From: Candidatus Woesearchaeota archaeon
GTDB taxonomy: Archaea; Nanobdellota; Nanobdellia; SCGC-AAA011-G17; ARS1403
Assembly (NCBI GenBank): GCA_018302705.1
Contig: JAGVZI010000006.1
Location: forward strand, 1 to 44,263
Length of the DNA stretch: 44,263 nt
Reading direction: 5' to 3'
Positions 1-9,656 of this stretch are shown in pieces; the first letter of the stretch is position 1, and the number at the start of each line of letters is the position of its first letter. The notes beneath the pieces were generated by a model that was not told where the DNA came from, did not search any database, and saw nothing but the letters and a program-made list of their open reading frames with translations. The position numbers were made by a program, and so were the translations under genes.

Positions 1-96
1 TTGGAAAGCCCTTTTAATTAGGAATATAATTAGGAGAGTTAAAATTATTGCAAAAGCTATTAAGAATCTTTTGAAAGGAAGTTTTTCATTTGCCAT
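1..96 (-). CDS. N-terminal part of a small membrane protein, truncated by window edge (MANEKLPFKRFLIAFAIILTLLIIFLIKRAFQ...)
   Basis: ATG on minus strand at 96 with open frame and hydrophobic segment to the window edge. Confidence 0.45.
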   Translation of the reverse strand, partial: MANEKLPFKRFLIAFAIILTLLIIFLIKRAFQ

Positions 97-138
97 GCTA
101 TTTTCGATTGTTCTTTATGTTTAAATGTTTTCGCTGAT

Positions 139-294
139 TTTGACATTTGGAAAATCTAAAGTGATTATGAAAGGTTATGAGATTTATTATAACTTCCTAA
201 GAAAGCATCAGGCAATAAATATCCTTATGAGTTAACTACTGATTTGGAATTGGATAAAAATAAATTGTTGGATTTGATTAGATTAAGCTGTTAA
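139..294 (+). pseudogene. Degenerate C-terminal remnant of a DDE transposase, frameshifted
   Basis: Two overlapping frames read ...KVIMKGYEIYYNFLRKHQAIN then NKYPYELTTDLELDKNKLLDLIRLSC*, resembling the YYNF-RPH-x-x-LnG-TP-E C-terminal motif of DDE transposases. Confidence 0.5.
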
Positions 295-509
295 ACCTTT
301 TTTATTTCTATAATCTTTTCAACATCTATTTCTTTACGTGCGGTTGTTCCATTTATTATTATTTTTTGTGGAGTTGCTTTAATAAGAATACCTTCGTCTG
401 TTCTTGCTTTATTATCATTGTTTTTATCATAATATTTCACACTAATTCTGTCTCCAGGATTTATTAAATTCGCTCCACTTATCTCCCCTATTCTTTGTTT
501 TATATCCAT
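291..509 (-). CDS. Hypothetical protein (72 aa)
   Basis: Complete ORF with plausible composition. Confidence 0.5.
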   Translation of the reverse strand: MDIKQRIGEISGANLINPGDRISVKYYDKNNDNKARTDEGILIKATPQKIIINGTTARKEIDVEKIIEIKKV

Positions 510-510
510 T

Positions 511-774
511 TTATTCTTTATTATTTAGCCTAATATAAAAAGTAAATAAGGCTTGCCATAACCCTCCATATAAAAGAGTTTCATTCTTTGTATTAGCAAA
601 AGCCCCCGCTAGTACACCTCCAATTATAATATAAATAATAGTCATAAAGAGTGCAAAGTAATTAAAGTTTGCGGTATTTACCTTGCTTCCTCCTATTGAT
701 ATTACTTCAGTAAAAATTTTATTTTTACGTATGAACCTTGTAAATTCCATAATAAAAGCACCAAGCATTCCCAT
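511..774 (-). CDS. Small membrane protein (87 aa)
   Basis: ORF with hydrophobic segments; directly upstream of the 72-aa ORF on the same strand. Confidence 0.5.
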   Translation of the reverse strand: MGMLGAFIMEFTRFIRKNKIFTEVISIGGSKVNTANFNYFALFMTIIYIIIGGVLAGAFANTKNETLLYGGLWQALFTFYIRLNNKE

Positions 775-936
775 TAAAAATCCTGTCCAATCCCATCCTA
801 TAAGTATAAAAATCCTAATTAAGCAGACTTTTAAAATGTATTGGGCCTACACAACAAATCTTTTGTAGATAGTTTTTTAAACCCTTAATTTCAGATAAAG
901 TTATTCCGTTATACTACTTAATGTAGGAGGAAATAA

Positions 937-1611
937 ATGAATAAAGAAAATTTTTTAGCTGCTTTAAGAAAATTAAGAGAGAATTCTAAGAAAAGAAAAT
1001 TTGACCAGACAGTTGACATTATAATTAATTTGAAAGACGTTGACAAGAAAAATTCTTTTGACACTTATTTGACTCTGCCGCATAGTATAGGGAAAACTGT
1101 GAAGATCTGCGCCCTTGTTGATTCTGAATATGAGAAGCAGGCCAAATCGCTGGCTGATAAAGTTATTACTAAGGAGATGCTTGGTAAATTAGAGGCTAAA
1201 GAAATTTCCAAACTTGCCAGCGAGTATGACATCTTTATTGCCCAGTCGAGCCTGATGGGACAGACTGCAACTGTATTTGGAAAAATTTTAGGGTCGCTTG
1301 GGAAGATGCCGAATCCTAAGACGGGAGGGGTTTTGATGCCCGGGGTTGAGATGAAGGATAGTGTTGATAAATTCAGGAAAAATATGAGGGTTAGGAATAG
1401 GAACGAGACTATTATAAAAGTTTCATTCGGGAAAGAAAGCTTTGATGATAATATGCTGGCTGAGAATGCAAATGCTGTTTATGAAAACATTTTGAATGTG
1501 CTGCCTAATGGGGAGGGGAGTATAAAAAATATTATTATTAAATTTACTATGAGCAAGCCTGTGAAAATCGGGAAAGGCGGAGGGGAAGATGCTGAGAGAA
1601 AGCAAGGCTAG
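937..1611 (+). CDS. rpl1: Ribosomal protein L1 (uL1)
   Basis: L1-like sequence (GKMPNPKTGGVLMPG), GGAGG SD upstream, followed by L10 and L12. Confidence 0.95.
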   Translation: MNKENFLAALRKLRENSKKRKFDQTVDIIINLKDVDKKNSFDTYLTLPHSIGKTVKICALVDSEYEKQAKSLADKVITKEMLGKLEAKEISKLASEYDIFIAQSSLMGQTATVFGKILGSLGKMPNPKTGGVLMPGVEMKDSVDKFRKNMRVRNRNETIIKVSFGKESFDDNMLAENANAVYENILNVLPNGEGSIKNIIIKFTMSKPVKIGKGGGEDAERKQG

Positions 1612-2467
1612 TGAAGCCAAGAAGAAGGAAGTTGAACTGATAAAGAAGCTGATACGAGAATATAAGACAACTGGGATTTTGGATCTGGTGAATCTGCCAA
1701 GCCCGCAGCTGCAGGGTGCTAGAAGAAAGTCTGATGTTAATATAAGGGTTGTTAAGAAAAGATTGCTGAGAATTGCATTAAAGGAAATTGATGAAGGCGT
1801 TGAGAAACTTGATGAAAGCTTGAATAATGTAACTCCTGCTTTGATTTTGACAAATAATTCTTCTTTTAAACTAGCTAGGGATTTGAGGAGGGGAAAAAGC
1901 TTTGTTGCTGCGAAAGCAGGACAATTAGCGCCTAATGACCTTATTGTAAAAGCCGGACCTACTAGCCTGCCTCCTGGCCCAATAATAGGAGAGCTTGGGA
2001 GCGCGGGGATTAGGGCGAGTGTTGAGCAGGGGAAAGTAACTGTGAAGGAAGATGCTGTTGTTGTTAAATCAGGAGGGGTGATAAGCAGGAAGGTTGCCGA
2101 TGTATTAACTAAGCTGGGAATTAAGCCAATGGAGCTTGGATTGAACCTGGTTGCGACTTATGAAAATGGTTACTTGTTTAAAAAAGAAGTTTTGGACGTG
2201 GATGAAAAATTTTATTTGGATACTTTGAAACTTGCTGTTAGCGAGGGGCTGAACTTGAGTGTAAATATCGGCTATGTTACAGAAGAAAATATTGAGCTGC
2301 TGATTAGAAAAGCTGAAAGCGAAGCCAAGTCTCTTGAGAATGTTTTGTATGCTGAAAGGGATAAGATTATAAATGCTATTTCAAGTGGTGAAAAAGAAGC
2401 TGAAAAAATATCTGATATTATTCAAACTATTCAAATTGAAAATCAAAATCAAGAAGGAGGAAACTAA
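1589..2467 (+). CDS. rpl10: Ribosomal protein L10/P0 (uL10)
   Basis: Archaeal P0-like sequence ([19 protein letters not shown]), overlaps L1 end, precedes L12. Confidence 0.95.
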   Translation: MLRESKASEAKKKEVELIKKLIREYKTTGILDLVNLPSPQLQGARRKSDVNIRVVKKRLLRIALKEIDEGVEKLDESLNNVTPALILTNNSSFKLARDLRRGKSFVAAKAGQLAPNDLIVKAGPTSLPPGPIIGELGSAGIRASVEQGKVTVKEDAVVVKSGGVISRKVADVLTKLGIKPMELGLNLVATYENGYLFKKEVLDVDEKFYLDTLKLAVSEGLNLSVNIGYVTEENIELLIRKAESEAKSLENVLYAERDKIINAISSGEKEAEKISDIIQTIQIENQNQEGGN

Positions 2468-2469
2468 AA

Positions 2470-2766
2470 ATGAGTTTAGAAGTATATGCAAGCTTACTCT
2501 TATTCAAGGCGGGCAAGGACATTAATGAAAACAATGTAAAAAAAGTTCTTGAATCTGCTGGAGTTAAGGTAGATGATGCGAAAGTCAAGGCTTTGGTGGC
2601 AAACTTGGAAGGCGTTAATATTGAAGATGCTATCAAGCAAGCTGCTGTTGCGCCTGTTGCTGCTCCTGCTGCTGCAAGTGCTCATCCAAAGAAGGAAGAG
2701 AAGAAGGAAGAAGAGAAAAAGCCAACTGAAGAGGCTGCCGCAGGTCTTGGGGCATTATTCGGATAA
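2470..2766 (+). CDS. rpl12: Ribosomal protein L12/P1, archaeal acidic stalk protein
   Basis: Ala-rich hinge and charged tail, ends GLGALFG as in archaeal P1. Confidence 0.95.
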   Translation: MSLEVYASLLLFKAGKDINENNVKKVLESAGVKVDDAKVKALVANLEGVNIEDAIKQAAVAPVAAPAAASAHPKKEEKKEEEKKPTEEAAAGLGALFG

Positions 2767-2800
2767 ACTATTTGGCGCAATTTACCAATGATGTTAAAAA

Positions 2801-3676
2801 ATGTCTGATGAGAGAAAAAGAATTAATGAGAGATTTAACGAGGTTGAGGGGGAGATAGCGGAGCTGAGAAAAAAATTAAATAAAACTAATAATGAAAAAG
2901 AGGTGTGGTTCAGGAGGAAAGAGGAGCTGAAAAAAGAGATTGCTAATTCTATCAAAGAAGCTAGAGAATTAAGGGAAGAAAAAAATAAGGTAAATATTCA
3001 AGTCAAGGAACTTAAGGAAAAAAGAGAGAAGCAGAATTCTATAACCAAGGAAAAGATAAATCAGTTTAATGAGTTAAGGAGGGGGATTAATTTTAGAGAG
3101 AGGGAAAGAAAGAGGCCTGCAGATGTAATAAAAAATGATATAGATAAAATAGAGGAGAGAATTGAGACAGAGGCTCTGAAATTTTCCGAGGAAAAAAGGC
3201 TGATGAAGAAAATCGGAAAGCTGAAGCAGGAATATGAGGGCGCTAAAAAAGAAGCGAGTGCTCTTGATGAGATTGGAAAAATAGAAAATGAGATTATTGA
3301 AAGCAAGAAGGCTGCCGAGGAGCTTCATAAAAAAGTGCAGGAGCTAGCTCAGGAAAGCAAGAACAAACACAATGTTTATCTGGAGATTTCTAAGAAGATA
3401 AAAGAGGTTAATAACGAGCAAGAGAAAGCGTTTAATAATTTCTTAAAATTCAAGGAAGAGTTCAATAAGATAGGCAAGGAAGTGGATGAAAAATTAGAAG
3501 CGCTGAGGGATGCTAAGAACAAGCTTGATGGGTTCAGACGGGCTGATAAAAAGGACAAGGACGAGGCTGAAGAGAGAACCCTTAAAAAGAAAGCGAATGA
3601 CGTGGAGGAAAAATTAAAAAGGGGCGAAAAGATAACTAAAGAGGACTTGATAAAGTTTCAGGGTGGCAAGGATTAA
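2801..3676 (+). CDS. Archaeal coiled-coil protein (COG1340-like)
   Basis: Long Lys/Glu-rich coiled coil with C-terminal GEKITKEDLIKFQ segment. Confidence 0.7.
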   Translation: MSDERKRINERFNEVEGEIAELRKKLNKTNNEKEVWFRRKEELKKEIANSIKEARELREEKNKVNIQVKELKEKREKQNSITKEKINQFNELRRGINFRERERKRPADVIKNDIDKIEERIETEALKFSEEKRLMKKIGKLKQEYEGAKKEASALDEIGKIENEIIESKKAAEELHKKVQELAQESKNKHNVYLEISKKIKEVNNEQEKAFNNFLKFKEEFNKIGKEVDEKLEALRDAKNKLDGFRRADKKDKDEAEERTLKKKANDVEEKLKRGEKITKEDLIKFQGGKD

Positions 3677-4248
3677 TGGGAGCTGTAACCGGGTTTGTGA
3701 GCTATGTTGACAAGGTATTTTTGCCTCTTGGCTGGGCTGGTTTATTTGGGTATTCTTTTATCGAGGCTAGTATAAGCCCTTTTCCTGTTGAAGCTTTGCT
3801 GCTGCCTTTGATGATTGCTGATCCTGCAAAAGCTTTGTGGTTTGCTTTTATTGCCACTGCCGGAAGCGTTTTTGGAGCTATGTTCGGATACTATATTGGC
3901 TACGTTGGAAAGATTGCAGTCCTTGAAAAATTTTTTTCAAAAGATAAAATAGCTAAAGTGCACACCTTATATAATAAATATGAATCATGGGCTGTTTTCA
4001 TTGCTGGCTTTACTCCGATACCGTTTAAATTAGTGACTATAAGCGGAGGGGTTTTTTATATCAACTTCAAGAAATTTATTTTGTTTTCGATATTAAGCAG
4101 GGGCTTGAGATTTTTTTTGGAAGCCGGCTTTGTGATATTGTACGGAAACGAGGTGCTTGGATTCTTGGACAGGAATTTTGAACTGCTTACAATAATTGTT
4201 GTAGTCTTGCTTATTGCCGGATACTATCTTTATAAACAGTTTAAATAA
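3676..4248 (+). CDS. VTT/DedA (YqaA-like) membrane protein
   Basis: EASISPFPVEALLLPL and GFTPIPFKLVTISGG motifs typical of the SNARE-associated/VTT family. Confidence 0.8.
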   Translation: MGAVTGFVSYVDKVFLPLGWAGLFGYSFIEASISPFPVEALLLPLMIADPAKALWFAFIATAGSVFGAMFGYYIGYVGKIAVLEKFFSKDKIAKVHTLYNKYESWAVFIAGFTPIPFKLVTISGGVFYINFKKFILFSILSRGLRFFLEAGFVILYGNEVLGFLDRNFELLTIIVVVLLIAGYYLYKQFK

Positions 4249-4324
4249 ACATATGCTGTTCTATTCTTCGAGCTTTGCGAGGATGGGGATTTAGTGCAAC
4301 GTTCCCGAAGGGAAAAATTTTGAG

Positions 4325-4716
4325 TTGTAGGGTTAGGATTTTGCAGTATTAAGGGTTTCCACTAAATGTCCCTTTACATTTATTTTCAATACACTCACAT
4401 CCATCAATTGATGGGAATCCGCAAACAGAAGCACTACCAGATAGACCGCAAGTAAATCTGACAAAATCTGGATTAGGTTTGGAATTTTTGTTGGCACAAA
4501 TAGGATAATATCCACAACAATTATGTCTATCAACAATTATACAATCAGAATCAACTTCACAAGAATAATTGATTTTTGGAACATTTATCCAATAAACAAA
4601 AATTCCAGTAAAAATAACTGCGGCAATCACGATTAAAACAATATATAATTTTCTCATAAACTTATTATGGTGCTTCGATTATAAAAATCTTTGCAAAATC
4701 CGTTAAGACCCTACAA
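4325..4716. repeat. Imperfect inverted repeat flanking the 102-aa Cys-rich ORF
   Basis: Left arm TTGTAGGG(tta)GGATTTTGCA at 4325-4345; right arm TGCAAAATCC(gttaaga)CCCTACAA at 4692-4716 is its reverse complement apart from spacer length. Confidence 0.5.
4349..4657 (-). CDS. Small secreted/membrane-anchored Cys-rich protein (102 aa)
   Basis: N-terminal TM/signal segment then CEVDSDC...NCCGYYPIC...CGFPSIDGCECIENKC. Confidence 0.65.
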   Translation of the reverse strand: MRKLYIVLIVIAAVIFTGIFVYWINVPKINYSCEVDSDCIIVDRHNCCGYYPICANKNSKPNPDFVRFTCGLSGSASVCGFPSIDGCECIENKCKGTFSGNP

Positions 4717-4836
4717 TTGAGACGGATGTTAATGTAAAACACCAAATTTTAAGGTTATAAAGCTTGTAATATTAAAATTTAATAGCCCATAAATGGGTTT
4801 TCTGTAGTCATTCTTGGGTTGAGATTAACAAGCAGG

Positions 4837-5607
4837 TTAAATAGAGCCTTCTCTTTGCAGCTCTGAAACTAGGTTCCTTGTTTCTTGCTCTGAGATGTTT
4901 TTCCAGCGCGCTTTGTTGACGATTTCTGACATTTGAATTGGCTGGTTGGGTTTTTGATTCCGCAAAAATGTTACTATATCCCTTACAGATGACTTATTGT
5001 TTGTTCTTGGCTCAAAACCCCTTGGCTCCATTCCGCTTGATGACTGAGAGCTAGTTGATGGCTGGAAGCTGGAGAAAGATGAGGTTGGAGATGAAGATTG
5101 TGCTGGTGATGAAGATGAGTTAGAAGTTTTATTTAAGTCATTCATTTTCCTGCCTTCTTTTGACTCTCCGTAACTGGACATTGAAAGTGCTGAAATATCT
5201 ACTTCTTGGGCAGTTCCTCTTTCCTCCATTCTCGAGGGCATTGGCGCTGGTCTTTGTGTCCGATTCTCTTGCTGTACTTGAGAATAAGACATTGGATGGG
5301 GAATCCTGAGTTCAAACTGCTGCAACTGTAGCTTTGGTTCTTCCACACTCGTCGGGCTGGGTTTTTCAACTGCTAATTTTTCCGGCTCTGCTGCTGGCTG
5401 TACTTGCGGTACTTGCTGTACGGTTGGTTGCGTTGCTAATTGCTGCGGCTCCTTTTTTTCCTGCTCTTTTACTTCTGCCTTTTCCTCTGTTTTTTCCTCC
5501 TCGTATAAATCAGGATTCTCTCTTCTTTTTATTGCGTCTTCTATTATTGCTACTGCATGCCTTAATTCTGCAATTTCCTCTGTTTCCGTGTTTATAGAAA
5601 TTTTCAT
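4837..5607 (-). CDS. Hypothetical protein: Pro/Gln/Ser-rich linker with C-terminal helical (wHTH-like) domain
   Basis: Low-complexity central region, C-terminal SSVRDIVTFLRNQKPNQPIQMSEIVNKARW... Confidence 0.6.
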   Translation of the reverse strand: MKISINTETEEIAELRHAVAIIEDAIKRRENPDLYEEEKTEEKAEVKEQEKKEPQQLATQPTVQQVPQVQPAAEPEKLAVEKPSPTSVEEPKLQLQQFELRIPHPMSYSQVQQENRTQRPAPMPSRMEERGTAQEVDISALSMSSYGESKEGRKMNDLNKTSNSSSSPAQSSSPTSSFSSFQPSTSSQSSSGMEPRGFEPRTNNKSSVRDIVTFLRNQKPNQPIQMSEIVNKARWKNISEQETRNLVSELQREGSI

Positions 5608-5631
5608 TTTTAGTCATGCTGGGGGGTGTAG

Positions 5632-6150
5632 TTAGAATTTAAATAGTTTTGTTTGCTTAAGTAAATATTTCAAATCTGAGTAAATCGGGATTGAGCTTAT
5701 CTTATAATGCTTTATCAGGGAGATCCATGTTAGTGCTACCAGCAAAGATCCGAAAATAATCCAGATGATGTCATGGGCTTGCTGGAATGCATTAAAGCCC
5801 TGTTTTTCCAGCACCGCTATTAGCGTTAGAATTCTTATTAAATTTACAGAGAAAATTATTATTGAGCCTAGGAGGAACATTTTAATCCTGGTTTTCAGCT
5901 TTATATCCTTTGTTAATAGGATTAGCAATAATAATAGAAAATAAGCGGAGATTGCTGCGCATGCCTGGCTGAAGCGGATGTAGTTGCCCGCTGTTATTAT
6001 ATACGGCTGGATTATGAAGGCTTGATAATTTATTAGCCTTAATATAAAATAAGATGAGTATATTGTTGCCGGGTAAATGAGCTTATCCAATAAATTTATT
6101 GTGATTATAAAAGGGATTAATAGCCTTGCAATCAATGATAAATAATACAT
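5632..6150 (-). CDS. Archaeosortase/exosortase-family protein
   Basis: Multi-TM protein with Cys (FSQACAAIS), Arg (NLIRI) and His (QQAHDIIW) in exosortase-family order. Confidence 0.8.
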   Translation of the reverse strand: MYYLSLIARLLIPFIITINLLDKLIYPATIYSSYFILRLINYQAFIIQPYIITAGNYIRFSQACAAISAYFLLLLLILLTKDIKLKTRIKMFLLGSIIIFSVNLIRILTLIAVLEKQGFNAFQQAHDIIWIIFGSLLVALTWISLIKHYKISSIPIYSDLKYLLKQTKLFKF

Positions 6151-6200
6151 AGAAAGGTTCTACCAGTATTTATTTAAATACCTAGCTGTTCTTTATTACG

Positions 6201-6731
6201 ATGAAAAAATGGATTTTGTTTGCAGCATTTTTTGTTTTGATGCTTATAAGCTTTATTTTTGACCGGGAAATTTTAAAATTTTTTAATGCATTACCGGACA
6301 AACTTTTTCCATTTATGTATGCTGCAAGCCATTATGCTTTTTTTATTGCCGTGGTTTTAATAAGCAGCTATCTGCTCTGGGATAAAAGGAAAATTGTTTA
6401 TCTTTGGGCAGGGATCAGCTTTACTTATGTTGCTAGCATAGTTTTGAAATTATTAGTTCAAAGGGTAAGGCCACTGGGTTCTGGCTTGACTTCTACCGGA
6501 TTAGAGGCTTTCAGTTTTCCAAGCAGCCATGCTACAGTGTATTTTTTTATTTTTGCTTTTATGGCGGGGTACTATGAGAAATATGAATATAGATTAGCCT
6601 TCTTACTGCTTGCTGTTTTAGTTTCCTTATCAAGAGTTTATCTTGGACTGCATTATTTAACCGACGTAATTGGAGGGGGGCTATTGGGTGCTGGGCTGTA
6701 TTTATTTTTGAGAAAATGGATAAAGGGGTAG
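6201..6731 (+). CDS. PAP2-family phosphatase
   Basis: KLLVQRVRP, PSSHA and SRVYLGLHYLTDV motifs. Confidence 0.92.
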   Translation: MKKWILFAAFFVLMLISFIFDREILKFFNALPDKLFPFMYAASHYAFFIAVVLISSYLLWDKRKIVYLWAGISFTYVASIVLKLLVQRVRPLGSGLTSTGLEAFSFPSSHATVYFFIFAFMAGYYEKYEYRLAFLLLAVLVSLSRVYLGLHYLTDVIGGGLLGAGLYLFLRKWIKG

Positions 6732-7282
6732 AATTCAAAAGGCAGGTATTTCATCTAGTACTAGGAATTATCCTAGTTTACCTATTATATATAGATGTTT
6801 TGAACTTGCAGGCCATGTTTGTTTTGCTCTTAGCCGGGATTGCTATTTCTCTAGCTTCCAGAAAACGCGATTTAATCTTCATAAACTGGTTTCTGAGGAA
6901 TTTTGACAGGAAAGGAGAGAGCCTGCCCGGGTATGGGGCCTTGACTTATTTTTTGGGAAGCATTATTTCTCTTGGCTTATTTAGGAGAGAGATTGCTTTG
7001 GCCAGCATATTCGTGCTTGGGTTCGGGGACAGCTTTTGCCATCTTGGAAGATTTGGGAGGATTAAGAACCCGCTTAGCAGAACTAAATTCCTCGAGGGAA
7101 CTATTCTAGGTGTTATTGCCGGGGCTTTAGGAGCCTCATTATTTGTTTCCTGGCAGGCTGCTTTTTTTGGAAGCCTGGTTGCGATGAGTGTTGAAGGACT
7201 GGAGCTAGCAATTTTTAAGAAGAAGATAGATGATAATTTGCTGATACCTGTAGTTGCTGGATTTATAATGAGTATGTTTTAG
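6716..7282 (+). CDS. Dolichol kinase / polyprenol or diacylglycerol kinase-like CTP transferase (SEC59/COG0170-like)
   Basis: RQVFHLVLGI N-terminus, LGFGDSFCHLGRFGRI and FLEGTILGVIAG motifs; 16-nt overlap with the PAP2 gene. Confidence 0.75.
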   Translation: MDKGVEFKRQVFHLVLGIILVYLLYIDVLNLQAMFVLLLAGIAISLASRKRDLIFINWFLRNFDRKGESLPGYGALTYFLGSIISLGLFRREIALASIFVLGFGDSFCHLGRFGRIKNPLSRTKFLEGTILGVIAGALGASLFVSWQAAFFGSLVAMSVEGLELAIFKKKIDDNLLIPVVAGFIMSMF

Positions 7283-7307
7283 TGTTGTTATTTTAGAGTG
7301 GATATAA

Positions 7308-7323
7308 GCGAAAGCTTTATAAA
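7308..7323 (+). promoter_or_regulatory. Strong archaeal BRE/TATA promoter for putative S-layer gene
   Basis: gcgaaagCTTTATAAATg about 55-60 nt upstream of the ATG, with G-rich SD (gagggggtga ... aaggggg) between. Confidence 0.7.
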
Positions 7324-7376
7324 TGTAATATTTCTGCAATTATTTAGTTTGAGGGGGTGATTCAAGGGGGTTAAAA

Positions 7377-9410
7377 ATGTACAAAAATCTAAGCAATAAT
7401 ATATATAATAAAATAGGTTTTATAGGAATAATTTTAGCTTTATTTTTGCTGACTTTAAATAGCGCTTTTGCTACTTTGAATGCAACGAATACAAATCCTG
7501 CTACTGATGCTCCAGGAAGAACTGTAACTGGCAGCTTTGTTTTAGGCGATGCTGATGCTGTTGCTGATTCAAATGCTGTTACTGGAATTAACTTCGTTCT
7601 TGGAAGTTTAATTGGGGTTAGCGATAATACGAAAAACATAGCTGTATCTGCTGTGACTTTTAATCCAGCTTCGATTTCTACTTTGAGCGATGATTCAAGC
7701 CAGACAGTAGCTACAAGCGTTGTGATTCCTGTTAATCAAGCTGCTCAAACTTATCAAGGAACTGTGACTATCAGCGGGACAGAAGGGGGAAGTGCTGTAT
7801 CTACTAGCTTTACCTTGAGCGTTGTTGTTAATCCTCTTACTGCATTGGATGTCTTAACTTATGACAATGTCTCTGCTTTAGAGATAATTGGAGAGGAAGG
7901 CGATACTGGGTTGACTGGGACATTCCAGGTTAAGAATGCTGGAAATACTGTCTTGTCTGGGTTGGTTTTCGATACTACTGCTTTGGACTTGACCGATGCT
8001 GATAATAATGCTATTACTTTAGTATTTTCTGATCCTGGAATAATAAATGCAGGCGAGATTAAAACAATAACTGTTACTGCAAGCTATGCGAATAGCATTG
8101 AGCTGGATACTTATGGTGGCGTTGTCAATGTTAAAAGCGGAGCTACTGTTCTGGATTCCTTTAAACTGGATTTGAAGGTGCATCCTGAAATCTGCGAGGA
8201 TGGAATCGTGAAAGACGGAGATGCTGCTTCAAGAACAACTGCTTTCCTGCAATTGAATATCAAGGAGCCAGACAATGGAGATGACTTCAAGCCTGGAGAG
8301 GAGATAAAAGTAGAGGTTGATGTTGAAAACAATAATGACGAGGATCTAGACGTTATTGTTGAGGCTGTATTATATAACCTCGACGAGGATGAAGAGATTG
8401 CCACATTTGAAAGCGATTCTCAAGAGATAAAAGACGGGAACGAAGAAACTTTCGAGTTTGAATTTGAAGTTCCAAGAGACTTTGACGGCGACGAGGACGA
8501 CAGATATGTGCTATTTATAAAAGCTGTTGAAGACGGCGACGAAGATCAGAACTGTAATGTTGACAGCAAGAATCTGGACTTCAGCAGGGAGAAGAATGAT
8601 ATCATTGTAAAGAAAGCTACACTCGCTCCGAATACTGCAAGGGCTGGAGACTTAGTTGAACTAACAGTTGAGGCTGAAAACATAGGGAAGAATGATCAGA
8701 GGGATGCCTATATCCAAGTAACTAATAGTGAGCTTGGAATCAGCTTAAAATCTAATGAGTTTGATCTGGACAAATCCGGAGGATCTGATGACAGATTAAC
8801 AAGAAGGTTTAGCTTAAATATTCCTGCTGGCGTGGCTGAAAAAGAATATACAATAGATGTTGCTGTTGTTGACAAGGATGACGATACTTATGAAAATGGA
8901 CAGGGGTTTGTTACATTAACTGTAAGCGAAGGGACTAAAATAACTGCGGTTACTGGAAAGGCTGTTGGCTTGAATGTTGTCAGCCAGACGAAAGAGATAG
9001 ATGCTTCAAAAGAAACTGCGAATTTACACTTGCTATTTACAAATGCTGAAGCCAATGACTTGACTGCTGTCGTCGATATCAATGCTATAGGGGACTGGGC
9101 CGAACCTGTTTCTGCTCAGACAGTTAACCTGCATCCCGGAGACAATAATCTGTACTTTAATTTGAAATTGAAGGGATTAGAGGAAGGGACTTATTCAGCT
9201 ACTGTTGCAGTAAAGCCTGCTGCAGGAAGCGGTTTTGAAGCCAAGACATTTTCATTGAACTTTGATGTTAAAGAACTGGAAAAGGCATTCGATCTTGGTG
9301 GTTTGTTCAATGGAAACGGGTCAACAACGGTGTTCTGGATAATCGGGGATATTGTGTTGATCTTGATAGCTTTGCTAATTGTTAAAGCTATATTCCTTGG
9401 GAAGAAATAA
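7377..9410 (+). CDS. Putative S-layer / surface protein with Ig-like repeats and C-terminal TM anchor
   Basis: Signal peptide, CARDB/Ig-like repeats, acidic middle, C-terminal TM followed by GKK. Confidence 0.75.
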   Translation: MYKNLSNNIYNKIGFIGIILALFLLTLNSAFATLNATNTNPATDAPGRTVTGSFVLGDADAVADSNAVTGINFVLGSLIGVSDNTKNIAVSAVTFNPASISTLSDDSSQTVATSVVIPVNQAAQTYQGTVTISGTEGGSAVSTSFTLSVVVNPLTALDVLTYDNVSALEIIGEEGDTGLTGTFQVKNAGNTVLSGLVFDTTALDLTDADNNAITLVFSDPGIINAGEIKTITVTASYANSIELDTYGGVVNVKSGATVLDSFKLDLKVHPEICEDGIVKDGDAASRTTAFLQLNIKEPDNGDDFKPGEEIKVEVDVENNNDEDLDVIVEAVLYNLDEDEEIATFESDSQEIKDGNEETFEFEFEVPRDFDGDEDDRYVLFIKAVEDGDEDQNCNVDSKNLDFSREKNDIIVKKATLAPNTARAGDLVELTVEAENIGKNDQRDAYIQVTNSELGISLKSNEFDLDKSGGSDDRLTRRFSLNIPAGVAEKEYTIDVAVVDKDDDTYENGQGFVTLTVSEGTKITAVTGKAVGLNVVSQTKEIDASKETANLHLLFTNAEANDLTAVVDINAIGDWAEPVSAQTVNLHPGDNNLYFNLKLKGLEEGTYSATVAVKPAAGSGFEAKTFSLNFDVKELEKAFDLGGLFNGNGSTTVFWIIGDIVLILIALLIVKAIFLGKK

Positions 9411-9431
9411 AACAGGCGTGAAAAAATAGAG

Positions 9432-9462
9432 GCGATATTTCTTTTTTCTTTTTTCTTTTTGT
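9432..9462 (+). terminator. T-rich archaeal terminator downstream of S-layer gene
   Basis: tttcttttttcttttttctttttgtt directly after the stop region. Confidence 0.6.
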
Positions 9463-9550
9463 TAAATTTTATAGATTATAGAAAGCTTAATAAATTAGAA
9501 GCGCTTTAATACATGCATAAATAATAAAATAAAAAAAGAGGTGGGTGGCC

Positions 9551-9574
9551 ATGGCTAAAAAGAGAAAGAAATAA
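9551..9574 (+). CDS. Candidate micro-ORF MAKKRKK
   Basis: ATG GCT AAA AAG AGA AAG AAA TAA behind gaggtgggtgg, followed by T-rich tract. Confidence 0.3.
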   Translation: MAKKRKK

Positions 9575-9656
9575 ATTCTAAATTCTGATCTTTAATTAAT
9601 AATTTTTCTTTTTCTTTTTCTTTGAAATTTTTTGTTCTTAACTTATTATTTTTGAG

